DNA from: an uncultured Pelagibacteraceae bacterium
Lineage (GTDB): Bacteria > Pseudomonadota > Alphaproteobacteria > Pelagibacterales > Pelagibacteraceae
Length of the DNA stretch: 63,927 nt
Reading direction: 5' to 3'
Assembly (NCBI GenBank): GCA_902607805.1
Contig: CACLLR010000002.1
Location: 1-63,927 of the forward strand
Positions 1-8,353 of this stretch are shown piece after piece. The notes below the pieces were generated by a model, which was not told the origin of the DNA, ran no database searches, and saw only the letters and a list, made by a program, of their open reading frames with translations. The position numbers and the translations under genes are program-made. The number at the start of each line of letters is the position of its first letter. Positions within the stretch are counted from its first letter, which is position 1.

Positions 1-1
1 A

Positions 2-1078
2 TTTAACAATGGATTAACAAAACAAGAAATACATCCCTTTTGGTTAAGAGAAAGAATAAGTGAAGAAAAATATCTTGATAAAGGAACAAATCAAAGACTT
101 TTTGATCCTGCCTCTCTTGATAGTGAAATTAAAATTAAAGAGGTAAAAATAAAAGATAATTTTTTAGAAATAAAATTTACTGATGGTGTTAATTCTAAGG
201 TAAATTTAGATAAGATAGCAAGCGAATTTTCAGGTGAAGATAATGTATTAAAACCTATTGATAAAATAAAATGGGACTCAAAACTAAAAGATGTAAAAAA
301 ATTTAATTTTTCAGATGATATTTATGATTCAAAAGAAATGTATGAAATTTTAGTTTCTTTTTATAAATATGGTTTTGTAATAATTAAAAATGTTCCAACA
401 AGTAATAATTATTTAGTAAAGTTTGCAAATTCAATTGGAAGTGTAAGAAGAACAAATTTTGGTGAACATTTCAATGTAAAATCTAAAAGAGATCCTAATG
501 ATTTAGCTTATACAAGTCTTCATTTATCACCACATACTGATAATCCTTACAGAAATCCAGTGCCTTGTATACAAATTTTACATTGCATTGAAAATGAGGT
601 TGAAGGTGGTTATTCAACTTTAGTAGATGGTTACACTGTTACTGAAGATTTAAAACAAGAAAATCCAGATTATTATAATATATTAACTGAGATTAAAGTA
701 AGATTTCAGTTTATAGATAAAGAGGTTGAATTGGAAAGTTGGTCAGAACTAATTCATTTAGATGGTCAAAAAAATTTTAAACAAGTAAGATTTAGTACTA
801 GATTAGATTATGTTCCAATATTAGATAAAAAAAAATTAGATTTATATTATAAGGCTAGGAAAAAATTATCGGATTTATATAATTCTAAAAAATATAGAAT
901 AGAATTTAAGTTAATTCCTGGAGACCTATTAATGATGGATAATTATCGTTCTTTACATGGTAGAACTTCTTTTGATGCTAGCCAAGGCAATAGATTTTTA
1001 CAAGGATGTTATATAGACTACGATAGTACAGAAGGTAAATTAAGATACTTAACAAAGAAGTTTAATATAAATGCCTAA
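2..1078 (+). CDS. Gamma-butyrobetaine hydroxylase/TmpA-like 2OG-Fe(II) (TauD/TfdA superfamily) oxygenase, 5'-truncated by window edge
   Basis: Frame 2 stays open upstream of the listed ORF start: FNNGLTKQEIHPFWLRERISEEKYLDKGTNQRLFDPASLDSE... (DUF971-type N-terminal domain) running into SPHTDNPYRNPVPCIQ (HxD) and a distal SLHGRTSF His; typical BBOX/TMLH architecture. Confidence 0.85.
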   Translation, partial: FNNGLTKQEIHPFWLRERISEEKYLDKGTNQRLFDPASLDSEIKIKEVKIKDNFLEIKFTDGVNSKVNLDKIASEFSGEDNVLKPIDKIKWDSKLKDVKKFNFSDDIYDSKEMYEILVSFYKYGFVIIKNVPTSNNYLVKFANSIGSVRRTNFGEHFNVKSKRDPNDLAYTSLHLSPHTDNPYRNPVPCIQILHCIENEVEGGYSTLVDGYTVTEDLKQENPDYYNILTEIKVRFQFIDKEVELESWSELIHLDGQKNFKQVRFSTRLDYVPILDKKKLDLYYKARKKLSDLYNSKKYRIEFKLIPGDLLMMDNYRSLHGRTSFDASQGNRFLQGCYIDYDSTEGKLRYLTKKFNINA

Positions 1079-1628
1079 AGTTAGCTTTAAAGAAATGAAA
1101 AATGGTACAAAAGAAGATTATATTCTTTTAGATAAATATGAAAAAAAATTTGCTGAAGGAACTGCAGATAGAATTCTAAAATTTATGTCTGGATTAAATG
1201 AAACCCTAGAAGGATATCAAGTTTCAAGATTAGAACATTCTCTTCAAAGTGCAACTAGAGCTTACAAGAACAATGAAACTAAAGAAATGGTAGTAGCTGT
1301 ATTGTTGCATGACATTGGAGATGAATTGGCTCCTATGAACCATTCTGAGTACGCCGCTGCTGTTCTAAAACCTTATGTTTCAGAAAAAACACATTGGATT
1401 GTTGAAAAACACGGAGAATTTCAAACATATTATTATGCTCATCATTTAGGAGGAGACAAAAACAAAAGAGAGAAATATAAAGGACATAAATATTACCAAG
1501 CATGTATTGATTTTTGTGAAAAATATGACCAAGTATCTTTTGATCCTAACTATGAATCTTTCACTCTTGAATTCTTTAAACCAATGGTTAAAGAAATATT
1601 TGCTAGAAAACCCTACAGTCATTATTAA
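1071..1628 (+). CDS. HD-domain protein of the PhnZ/TmpB-type (HD mixed-valent diiron oxygenase-like) family
   Basis: SRLEHSLQ, LLHDIGD, NHSEYAA, VEKHGEF, KYDQVSFD give the His/HD/His/His/Asp ligand pattern; ATG overlaps the 3' end of the upstream 2OG oxygenase by 8 nt. Confidence 0.75.
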   Translation: MPKVSFKEMKNGTKEDYILLDKYEKKFAEGTADRILKFMSGLNETLEGYQVSRLEHSLQSATRAYKNNETKEMVVAVLLHDIGDELAPMNHSEYAAAVLKPYVSEKTHWIVEKHGEFQTYYYAHHLGGDKNKREKYKGHKYYQACIDFCEKYDQVSFDPNYESFTLEFFKPMVKEIFARKPYSHY

Positions 1629-1640
1629 AGAAAGCAATTT

Positions 1641-2501
1641 TTGACACTTCGTGACTCTTTAATAGCTGCGATAGTTCCAATCTTTTTAGGATTTGGTTTT
1701 GTTATTGCTAAACCAGCAATGGTGGAACTACCTCCTTTTTTATTGATGGGTTTACGATTTACTTTTGTAGCATTGCTTTTAGTTTGGTGGTTTCCAATAC
1801 CAAAAGGTTTTCTTAAAAGAATATTTTTTGCATCTCTTATAGCAAATACAACACAATACAGCATTACATACACTGGGTTAAGTTTTATAGATGCATCTGC
1901 AGCTGTATTACTTGTTCAAACTGAAGTTCCTTTTGGAGTTTTATTTGCATATTTTATGCTTAAAGAAAAACCCACAATAAGAGCTTTGATAGGAATAGCT
2001 ATCGCGTTTGTAGGTGTTTATATTTTAACTGGTTCGCCAAATTTAGATGGTAAATTTTTTGGTGTAACTTTAGTAATTGTAGGATCAGGTGTTTGGGCTT
2101 TAGGACAAGTTTTAGTTAAACCATTGAGTAAAGAAATAAATCCATTAGCACTAGTCGCTTGGCTAGGTTTATTTTCTGGTCCAATATTAATAGGACTTTC
2201 AGCTATATTTGATGGCAATACAATTAGTTATTTTAAAAATGCAAGTTTTGAAACTTGGATGATTGCAATTTATTTAGGTTTTATTATGCAACCAATTACA
2301 TATGGGTGTTTTTACTATGTTTTAAAAAACAATCCTTTATACAAAGTTTTACCAATAGTCACTATGGGTATTCCTCCTACTGGATTATTAGCTGCAATTT
2401 TTCTGTTAGGTGAAGATCCTACTAAAGAATTATTTATTGGTGGTACTATAATTATTGTTGGAGTAACTTTAATAGTGTTTACGAAGCCAAAAAAAAATTA
2501 A
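1641..2501 (+). CDS. EamA/DMT-family transporter (TTG start)
   Basis: Multi-TM protein with two EamA-like repeats; follows HD gene closely. Confidence 0.85.
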   Translation: MTLRDSLIAAIVPIFLGFGFVIAKPAMVELPPFLLMGLRFTFVALLLVWWFPIPKGFLKRIFFASLIANTTQYSITYTGLSFIDASAAVLLVQTEVPFGVLFAYFMLKEKPTIRALIGIAIAFVGVYILTGSPNLDGKFFGVTLVIVGSGVWALGQVLVKPLSKEINPLALVAWLGLFSGPILIGLSAIFDGNTISYFKNASFETWMIAIYLGFIMQPITYGCFYYVLKNNPLYKVLPIVTMGIPPTGLLAAIFLLGEDPTKELFIGGTIIIVGVTLIVFTKPKKN

Positions 2502-2522
2502 CCAAGCTCTGAAAAGTTAAAT

Positions 2523-2957
2523 TTATAAAGAATCGATCAATTCTTTTGCTATTTTTTTTGATTTTGCATAAAATTTTATTTTTTTAATGCTGTCTATATT
2601 TGATTGATCATTTCCTACTATCACAAACCCTATCATTCCCATACTCTTATGAGGAGTACACCAGTAAGCATAAATACCAGGTATAGTAAATTTATATTCT
2701 GTGTCCTTATTATACTTAGATTTAAATTTTTCTACTCCTTCAGGAACTCCACCTTTAATAAACTCTACATTGTGACCATTATCTGTAGACTTCCAAAAAA
2801 CTGTGTCTCCTGGATCAATTCTTACTATTTTTTCTGAAAAAACCATACTTTCTTTGCCCAATTTATTTAGCATTTCAATTGTAACATCTGCTGCTAAAGA
2901 ATTAAAAGCTGTTCCAATAAATATTGATAGCAAAGTTATTAATTTGAAAGTTTTCAT
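2523..2957 (-). CDS. Pseudoazurin (type I blue copper protein)
   Basis: Signal peptide; VFWKSTDNGHNVEFIKGGVPEG and YWCTPHKSMGMIGFVIVG copper-ligand motif. Confidence 0.92.
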   Translation of the reverse strand: MKTFKLITLLSIFIGTAFNSLAADVTIEMLNKLGKESMVFSEKIVRIDPGDTVFWKSTDNGHNVEFIKGGVPEGVEKFKSKYNKDTEYKFTIPGIYAYWCTPHKSMGMIGFVIVGNDQSNIDSIKKIKFYAKSKKIAKELIDSL

Positions 2958-3057
2958 ATAAAATGTTTAGTTGTATAATTCATAAATATTATATGGAAAC
3001 TAAATTAATTTTTTCAATTTATTTAATTGTATCATGTTGCCACACCAGAGGATTTAA

Positions 3058-3525
3058 ATGTCAGTACATTTAGCAACAAGAAAAATAATTAAAGAATGGA
3101 CGGATTATAATGAGCATATGAACATGGCTTATTATGTTTTAGTTTTTGATGAAGCTTGGGAAACAGTTCTTAATAAATTTAATATGGGTGGTGTTACAGC
3201 AAAAAAAACAAAGAGAAGCACTATGGTAGTTGAAACTCGAACAACTTACAATAATGAAGTTAAAGAAAATGATGAAGTTGAAATAATTTGTACACATTTT
3301 GATCATGATAAAAAAAGATTACATCTGAAATGTGAAATGTACGAAAAAAAAACAAAAACTTTATCTGCTACTATGGAAAGTATATCCCTTTATATAGATT
3401 TGGATAAAAGAAAAGTAATTGAATTTGAGGAAGATAAACTCAAAATAATGGATAAATTTATAACAGAAAATAAATCTAATTTTAAATCAGATAATCTAGT
3501 TTTGTCTGAAAAACTTAAGAAATAA
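3058..3525 (+). CDS. Hotdog-fold acyl-CoA thioesterase (betainyl-CoA thioesterase-like)
   Basis: EWTDYNEHMNMAYYVLVFDEAWE hotdog thioesterase motif. Confidence 0.75.
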   Translation: MSVHLATRKIIKEWTDYNEHMNMAYYVLVFDEAWETVLNKFNMGGVTAKKTKRSTMVVETRTTYNNEVKENDEVEIICTHFDHDKKRLHLKCEMYEKKTKTLSATMESISLYIDLDKRKVIEFEEDKLKIMDKFITENKSNFKSDNLVLSEKLKK

Positions 3526-3534
3526 AATTATTTA

Positions 3535-4506
3535 ATGGTAAAAAAAAATTTTATTCCAAAAATAAACGTTTCATCACTATTAAATAATAATTTTAAAACT
3601 AATAAATCAATTAAAACAATTAAAAAAATTGAAAACGCATGTATAAATATTGGTTTTTTCCAAATACTAGGCCATGGAATAAGTTCTAAAAAAATATCAA
3701 ACTTATGCAAAGTTGGCAATAAGTTTTTTAATTCTTCAGAAAGTAATAAAAGAAAATTAGCTCCAAAAAAATGGAATAAAAGAAACAAAAATGTTTATAG
3801 AGGTTATTTTCCAAATGATGTGAATGGTAAAGAAGGATTGGATATAGGTGATTTAAAAATAACTTATAAATATTCTAAAAAATTAAATGACAAATATATT
3901 GAATATCTTAACCTTAATAAATCAATGGATAAAAATTCTATTAAAATTCTATCAAATTACTTCGATAATATTTTTTTATTAGGGGAAACTTTATTTAAAA
4001 GCATTATTAAGCTTTATAATAAAAACACTAATATTTCAAAAAAAGCATTTTTGAGATTAAAAACACTTAGTACATTAAGGTTTAATTATTATCCTAAACA
4101 AAGTAAACCTATTGAAATATCAAAACAGGATGGGAAAGCTCTTGGTTGTGAAACTCATGTAGATAGCGGTGTTTTCACAATTTTGTATCAAGATAAAAAA
4201 GGAGGACTACAAGTTCAAAATAGAAAAAATAAAAAGTGGTACGATGTACCTTTTAATAAAAAAGCTTTAGTTGTAAATACTGGAAGAGCTCTTGAATTTC
4301 TAACGGAGGGTAAATTTAAAGCAACAAATCACAGAGTGCTTTGGAATAAAACTAAAAGAATGTCAATTCCTTTCTTTTTTGAACCTTCTTATGATTTTGT
4401 AATGTCCAAATCATTCTTAAACTCAAAAAAGAAAAATAAAAATGGTTTGATTTATAAAAAATTTTTGCATAAATCTTTAAAAAAATTTGTTGAATATCAA
4501 AGATAA
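3535..4506 (+). CDS. Isopenicillin-N-synthase-like 2OG-Fe(II) oxygenase
   Basis: GFFQILGHGI, ETHVDSGVFTILYQD (HxD), ATNHRVLWNKTKRMSIPFFFEP (H...RxS). Confidence 0.9.
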   Translation: MVKKNFIPKINVSSLLNNNFKTNKSIKTIKKIENACINIGFFQILGHGISSKKISNLCKVGNKFFNSSESNKRKLAPKKWNKRNKNVYRGYFPNDVNGKEGLDIGDLKITYKYSKKLNDKYIEYLNLNKSMDKNSIKILSNYFDNIFLLGETLFKSIIKLYNKNTNISKKAFLRLKTLSTLRFNYYPKQSKPIEISKQDGKALGCETHVDSGVFTILYQDKKGGLQVQNRKNKKWYDVPFNKKALVVNTGRALEFLTEGKFKATNHRVLWNKTKRMSIPFFFEPSYDFVMSKSFLNSKKKNKNGLIYKKFLHKSLKKFVEYQR

Positions 4507-5076
4507 CTACAACTTTTTAGCTGTAATTTTTACATCATTTAAAAATTCTTTTCTTTTTTTTTCAGACACAAAGGGTACAGCAAAATATCTTTTGTAAGTA
4601 ACATCTTTTATTCCACATATATTAAACACTCCCCTTCTCAATCTTTTAGTCGGCATATTTAAAAAAAAAGTTCTAATAGCAAACTGAGGAGATCCATATG
4701 TACAAAATACAATCGCTTTTTTTCCTTTTAATTTACCAATTGGATAACCGTAGTTTCCAAATAATTTTTTAAAACTAAATGCCCAAGGAGGTGCTAAAAC
4801 CTTATCGATCCATCCTTCGACAATTGCGGGCATTCTAAAATTCCATATTGGAGCAATTAAAGCTATTACATCACATTTTTCAATTCTATTTCTATGATCT
4901 AAAACTTCTTGAGAAGGATCTTCTCCTGCAAAAACAGGATCAAATTTTTCTTTATACAAATCAACACAATCAACTTTATTACCATTTTCCTCTGCCGTTT
5001 TTACAAATGTTTCTTTTATCGCTGCGTTAAAAGATTTATCGTTATAGTGACCATAAACTAAAAAAATATTTGACAT
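4507..5076 (-). CDS. NAD(P)H dehydrogenase (quinone)/flavodoxin-fold reductase
   Basis: IFLVYGHYNDKSFNAAIKETF; DVIALIAPIWNFRMPAIVEGWIDKVL; AIVFCTYGSP. Confidence 0.82.
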   Translation of the reverse strand: MSNIFLVYGHYNDKSFNAAIKETFVKTAEENGNKVDCVDLYKEKFDPVFAGEDPSQEVLDHRNRIEKCDVIALIAPIWNFRMPAIVEGWIDKVLAPPWAFSFKKLFGNYGYPIGKLKGKKAIVFCTYGSPQFAIRTFFLNMPTKRLRRGVFNICGIKDVTYKRYFAVPFVSEKKRKEFLNDVKITAKKL

Positions 5077-5095
5077 AATATTTATAGATTTTTAT

Positions 5096-5566
5096 TTATT
5101 CATTTCTTAAAACGGGAAATACTGGTCTCGATTTTTGAAATAACTTTTGATACTCCTGTTTAATACATTTATCTGAAACATATTGCATATTTGAATTATC
5201 TGAAATTTTCTTTGCTTCATCATTATGTATACCATATTGTAACCACAAAACTTTAGAACCTACTTTTGCAGCTTTTTCTGCAATACCTGGGGTTTCTTTA
5301 GATGGACGGAATACATCTACTATATCAATTGGTATAGAAATATTTTCAATATCATCTACTACAGTTTCTCCATTTATTTTCTCACCTTTTGCAAATGGAT
5401 TCACGGGAATTACTTTATATCCAAAATCTTGCATGTATTTCATTACAACATTTGCAGGTTTTCTTTTTAAATTCTTTCGATCTTCTCCTTTTTTTTCTGA
5501 GCTTACACCTATCATCGCTATTGTTTTTGAATTTTCTAATATTTTTTTTATATGATTATCGTTCAT
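5096..5566 (-). CDS. CoA-binding-domain protein (YccU-like)
   Basis: KTIAMIGVSSEKKGEDR...VIPVNP...VLWLQYGIHNDEA. Confidence 0.88.
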   Translation of the reverse strand: MNDNHIKKILENSKTIAMIGVSSEKKGEDRKNLKRKPANVVMKYMQDFGYKVIPVNPFAKGEKINGETVVDDIENISIPIDIVDVFRPSKETPGIAEKAAKVGSKVLWLQYGIHNDEAKKISDNSNMQYVSDKCIKQEYQKLFQKSRPVFPVLRNE

Positions 5567-6348
5567 TTATTTTTCCAATTAGGTTTTCTTTTTTCAATAA
5601 ATGCAGATATTCCTTCTTTAGCATCCATTGCCATCATGTTTTCAGTCATAACTTTGCTTGTAAATTTATAAGCTTTTCTTAATGACATTTCAGATTGTTT
5701 GTAGAAAGCTTTTTTTCCAATTTTAATTGTTAAATTTGACTTTGAGGCAATTTTTCTAGCCAAAGATAAAACTTCATAATTCAATTTTGATTTAGTGTAA
5801 TGATCATTGATTAAACCAATTTCTTTTGCATATTGGGCGGTAATAGGGTCGCCTGTTAATAACATCTTCATCATTCTTTTTTTGCTTACTTTTCTGCTTA
5901 CTGCAACCATAGGAGTGCTACAAAACAGGCCGATATTAACTCCGGGTGTTGCGAACATTGCATCATTTGTGCTTAAAGCTAAATCGCAACTTGCAGCTAA
6001 TTGACATCCCGCAGCAAAAGCTGCACCATGAACTTTTGCTATTACTGGTTTTCTTCCTTCTACAATCTCTAACATTAAATCTGAACACAAATTAAACAAT
6101 TTTTTATATTCGCTTTTTTTCTTAAAAGTTTTGAGTTCTTTTAAATTGTGACCTGCACTAAATCCTTTACCGGAACCTTCTAAAATTATTACTTTTGTGG
6201 TGTTATCTTTATTTAACTTTTTAAAAATAGTTATTAATGATTTTAAAGTAATAGAAGATAGTGAATTATAAGATTTAGGATCATTAATTAATATTGATCG
6301 AATTCCATTTTCTATAGTCTTAACATTAACATTTAAAATTTTTTTCAT
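5563..6348 (-). CDS. Enoyl-CoA hydratase/isomerase family protein
   Basis: EGSGKGFSAGHNLKEL; KVHGAAFAAGCQLAASCDLALST crotonase motifs. Confidence 0.92.
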   Translation of the reverse strand: MKKILNVNVKTIENGIRSILINDPKSYNSLSSITLKSLITIFKKLNKDNTTKVIILEGSGKGFSAGHNLKELKTFKKKSEYKKLFNLCSDLMLEIVEGRKPVIAKVHGAAFAAGCQLAASCDLALSTNDAMFATPGVNIGLFCSTPMVAVSRKVSKKRMMKMLLTGDPITAQYAKEIGLINDHYTKSKLNYEVLSLARKIASKSNLTIKIGKKAFYKQSEMSLRKAYKFTSKVMTENMMAMDAKEGISAFIEKRKPNWKNK

Positions 6349-6351
6349 TTA

Positions 6352-6720
6352 TTATAGTTTTTCACCATTAAATACTGGAATATCTTTATATTTAAAAGTG
6401 TCAACTTTATCTATACATGCAACATTAAATTCATAATTCTCTGGATTAGTATAAGATCTGTGATGAGTATAAATACCGCATATTTTGCAAAAAAAATGTT
6501 CTGCAAGATGTTTTTTTCCAAATTTATATACAGACAATTTATCTTGACCTTTAATAATTTTAAGATTTTCCAATTTTATTTTTGCCATAATATATCCACG
6601 TCTTTTACATAAAGAACAATTACATCTTACCAATTCTTCAAATCCTTTTTCTAGTTTTAGTTCGATTTGAATTTCCTTACAGTGGCAAGTTAGTAACTCT
6701 AATTTATTATTTTTGATCAT
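6352..6720 (-). CDS. GFA-family (glutathione-dependent formaldehyde-activating-like) zinc protein
   Basis: CHCKEIQIELKLE, RCNCSLCKRRG, FFCKICGIYTHHR Cys pattern. Confidence 0.88.
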   Translation of the reverse strand: MIKNNKLELLTCHCKEIQIELKLEKGFEELVRCNCSLCKRRGYIMAKIKLENLKIIKGQDKLSVYKFGKKHLAEHFFCKICGIYTHHRSYTNPENYEFNVACIDKVDTFKYKDIPVFNGEKL

Positions 6721-6723
6721 TAT

Positions 6724-7575
6724 TTAGTCAGCTAAACCATCCGCTCTTACTTTGTTTCTCTCTAGGTGAATTGGAAGTACTTTTCCATAAATTGCTTTTG
6801 AGTGTTCTGGAGTATTAACTCTGTAAGGATCTAAAACATATGCTGGTATACACATATATCTTGAAAGATTGCCCTCTATTTTCGTAACTCTATGTAAAGT
6901 AAAACGACCTTTAAATATTTGAAGATCACCTGGTTCTAATTTTAGTTGACGCACTCTTTTACGCTCACCATTAATTACTTTCTTAACTTCATCAAAATTT
7001 TCATTTCCTGGGGCTCGAATATTTGGACAATATTCAAATATTCCTCCTTTTTCAGGTTTTTGAATCATTAAACTTAAAGTAAATTCACAACTATCAAAGT
7101 GCCAAGGAAGAATGCCTTTGGGCTTCATAACATTGTAGGCATGACAAGCTAGAGGATCGGCCCACCTATAAATAGGTGAAATACCTAAACAAGCAGATAC
7201 AAACTTTAAAAGTTCATCTGTTTCATAAAGAAACTTCATTTCAGAGTCTTTAGGAAAACAATCTGAATTTAAATATCCATTATAACGATTCATAAAAATT
7301 CTTTTTGGATGATCTTGTGGTAAAGCTGGATCATCTTTAGAGTACAGATATGCATTAATACTTTCTTTTGACATATAAACTTCTTCAAGTTGCTTTTCTA
7401 ATTCAGAATTCATTACTTCTAAAGATTTAGGTAATATAAAATTAGGAATTGTAGAACAGCTAAATTGATTAAGTTCTTCCCTGGATTTTTTAATTAAAGA
7501 TTTAATGGTAGGAGAATTTAAGTCGTAAATTGGATATTTTTCTAAATCTACTATCGACTTAAGTCTTTCTTTCAC
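6724..7575 (-). CDS. 2OG-Fe(II) oxygenase, ArpA/phytanoyl-type small-molecule hydroxylase
   Basis: YNVMKPKGILPWHFDSCEFTLSLMIQKPEKGG (HxD), FKGRFTLHRVTKIEGNLSRY (distal H and R). Confidence 0.78.
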   Translation of the reverse strand: MKERLKSIVDLEKYPIYDLNSPTIKSLIKKSREELNQFSCSTIPNFILPKSLEVMNSELEKQLEEVYMSKESINAYLYSKDDPALPQDHPKRIFMNRYNGYLNSDCFPKDSEMKFLYETDELLKFVSACLGISPIYRWADPLACHAYNVMKPKGILPWHFDSCEFTLSLMIQKPEKGGIFEYCPNIRAPGNENFDEVKKVINGERKRVRQLKLEPGDLQIFKGRFTLHRVTKIEGNLSRYMCIPAYVLDPYRVNTPEHSKAIYGKVLPIHLERNKVRADGLAD

Positions 7576-7979
7576 TTCAATTCTCCATCCTCTCGCATTT
7601 TTTCTCTAATTTTAGTTGCTGAAATTTTTTGTATTTCTTCAGGCATGACTATTTCTTCTATTTTATAGCCAACCCCTCTTCCGTAACAAATATTAGTTAT
7701 ATTAGGAACTAAAATAATTTTAAATCTGCCCTCGTATTTTGGATTTAACCTTTCTTCTATTTTTTTCTTTACTGTTTCGAAATCAAAAGGATTATCATCT
7801 ACTCCTTGAACATCTCTTATTTGAATACAAACTTGACCAGTCTTTTTTATAATCTCTTCAAATAAAGCATAATGACCGTCATGGAATGGTTGCCATCTGC
7901 CTAACATTTGTGCTGTTGGTTTTTTATTATCCCATTTATAAGACATTATTTTATTTCCTTTGCAATTTTTGATGCCCAA
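7572..7979 (-). CDS. Nucleotidyltransferase (cytidylyl/adenylyltransferase-like fold)
   Basis: MLGRWQPFHDGHYALFEE (HxGH-like) and ISATKIREKMRE (ISxTxIR) motifs; start may be internal at MSYKWDNK. Confidence 0.82.
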   Translation of the reverse strand: MGIKNCKGNKIMSYKWDNKKPTAQMLGRWQPFHDGHYALFEEIIKKTGQVCIQIRDVQGVDDNPFDFETVKKKIEERLNPKYEGRFKIILVPNITNICYGRGVGYKIEEIVMPEEIQKISATKIREKMREDGELK

Positions 7980-8353
7980 AGCTTAGCATCTTGTGTTGTC
8001 ACATGACAATCATATTTTTCTGGTTTTACAAACATTTGATTTGTATCTTCAAATCTTCCTTTTTTGATTGTATCTACCCAAGCTACATAATCTGCTGGAA
8101 ATAATTTTCTCGCTTCTGGAGTTGGACAAATAAAATCGGCAATAACATTATTACCATCATTTTTTAATTTAATTGCAGCATCTGCCATTCTTTTTGCTTG
8201 TCTTTTTCTACCTTCTTCTGAAAAATCCCAATCATTTGCTTCTTTCCTAATCTCATCTGCATTTAATCTTTTTGATTTAATCAATTTATCTAATTCATTG
8301 GCTAAAGTTGTTTTGCCTGCGCCTGGCAATCCCATAATTAAAATTATTTTCAT
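7946..8353 (-). CDS. P-loop kinase, adenylylsulfate (APS) kinase-like
   Basis: IILIMGLPGAGKTTLANEL Walker A; LNADEIRKEANDWDFSEEGRKRQAKRMADAA resembles APS kinase DGDxxR region; overlaps downstream nucleotidyltransferase. Confidence 0.8.
   Translation of the reverse strand: MKIILIMGLPGAGKTTLANELDKLIKSKRLNADEIRKEANDWDFSEEGRKRQAKRMADAAIKLKNDGNNVIADFICPTPEARKLFPADYVAWVDTIKKGRFEDTNQMFVKPEKYDCHVTTQDAKLWASKIAKEIK

Noticed and set aside
1446-1637. Antisense ORF 63 aa
   Set aside because: Lies entirely opposite the well-supported HD-domain CDS; composition is the reverse complement of coding DNA.
2018-2218. Antisense ORF 66 aa inside EamA transporter
   Set aside because: No RBS or family signal; shadow ORF.
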